Below, piece after piece: positions 6,220 through 6,236 of a stretch of DNA of 6,236 bases (positions within the stretch are counted from its first letter, which is position 1; the number at the start of each line of letters is the position of its first letter). The stretch spans positions 1 through 6,236 of the forward strand of contig DIAV01000064.1 of assembly GCA_002415895.1 (NCBI GenBank). Direction: 5' to 3'. Under the pieces are notes generated by a model that saw only the letters and a list, made by a program, of their open reading frames with translations, was not told the DNA's origin and ran no database searches. This stretch comes from Anaerolineales bacterium UBA5069. Its GTDB lineage: Bacteria; Chloroflexota; Anaerolineae; Caldilineales; Caldilineaceae. Made by a program: the position numbers and the translations under genes.

Positions 6220-6236
6220 TGCAAAGATGGGCAGAA

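Overview
The window is a compact bacterial segment in which all six recognisable protein genes lie on the minus strand. Transcription therefore runs from high to low coordinates. GC is about 60% in most genes (sampled by hand). The HisA domain opens with a sequence I associate with Chloroflexota and carries a long insertion after strand beta-2, which I recall from that phylum. I therefore suggest, with moderate to low confidence, a member of Chloroflexota (Anaerolineae-like). No rRNA, tRNA, CRISPR array or insertion sequence is visible.

In transcriptional order the genes are: (1) a 12-helix MFS transporter (6148-4877); (2) a 222-nt spacer with a short perfect inverted repeat; (3) a DUF402/FomD-like protein (4654-4121) that appears to lack the family's usual metal-binding aspartates; (4) an orphan SAM-methyltransferase-like gene (4046-3099) of clearly lower GC, about 49%; (5) a DUF1848 protein (3094-2132) with a C-terminal CX3CX2C radical-SAM-type cysteine cluster; (6) hisH (2148-1480), overlapping the DUF1848 gene by 17 nt; (7) a second 222-nt spacer; (8) hisA (from 1257), whose reading frame runs on without a stop into a Nudix hydrolase domain and leaves the window at position 1.

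HisH is the glutaminase subunit of imidazole glycerol phosphate synthase, and HisA makes the PRFAR consumed by that enzyme, so the left third is part of a histidine-biosynthesis cluster. HisF, HisE and HisI are not in the window. The methyltransferase-like gene, DUF1848 gene and hisH are packed tightly enough (4-nt gap, then 17-nt overlap) to be co-transcribed, although the first looks like a newcomer by base composition. The MFS gene and the DUF402 gene are separated by spacers and are probably independent units.

The most unusual observation is the HisA-Nudix fusion with a degenerate Nudix box. The low-GC methyltransferase-like gene abutting the DUF1848-hisH pair and the aspartate-poor DUF402 protein are secondary points of interest. 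I did not find a convincing new multi-gene system.
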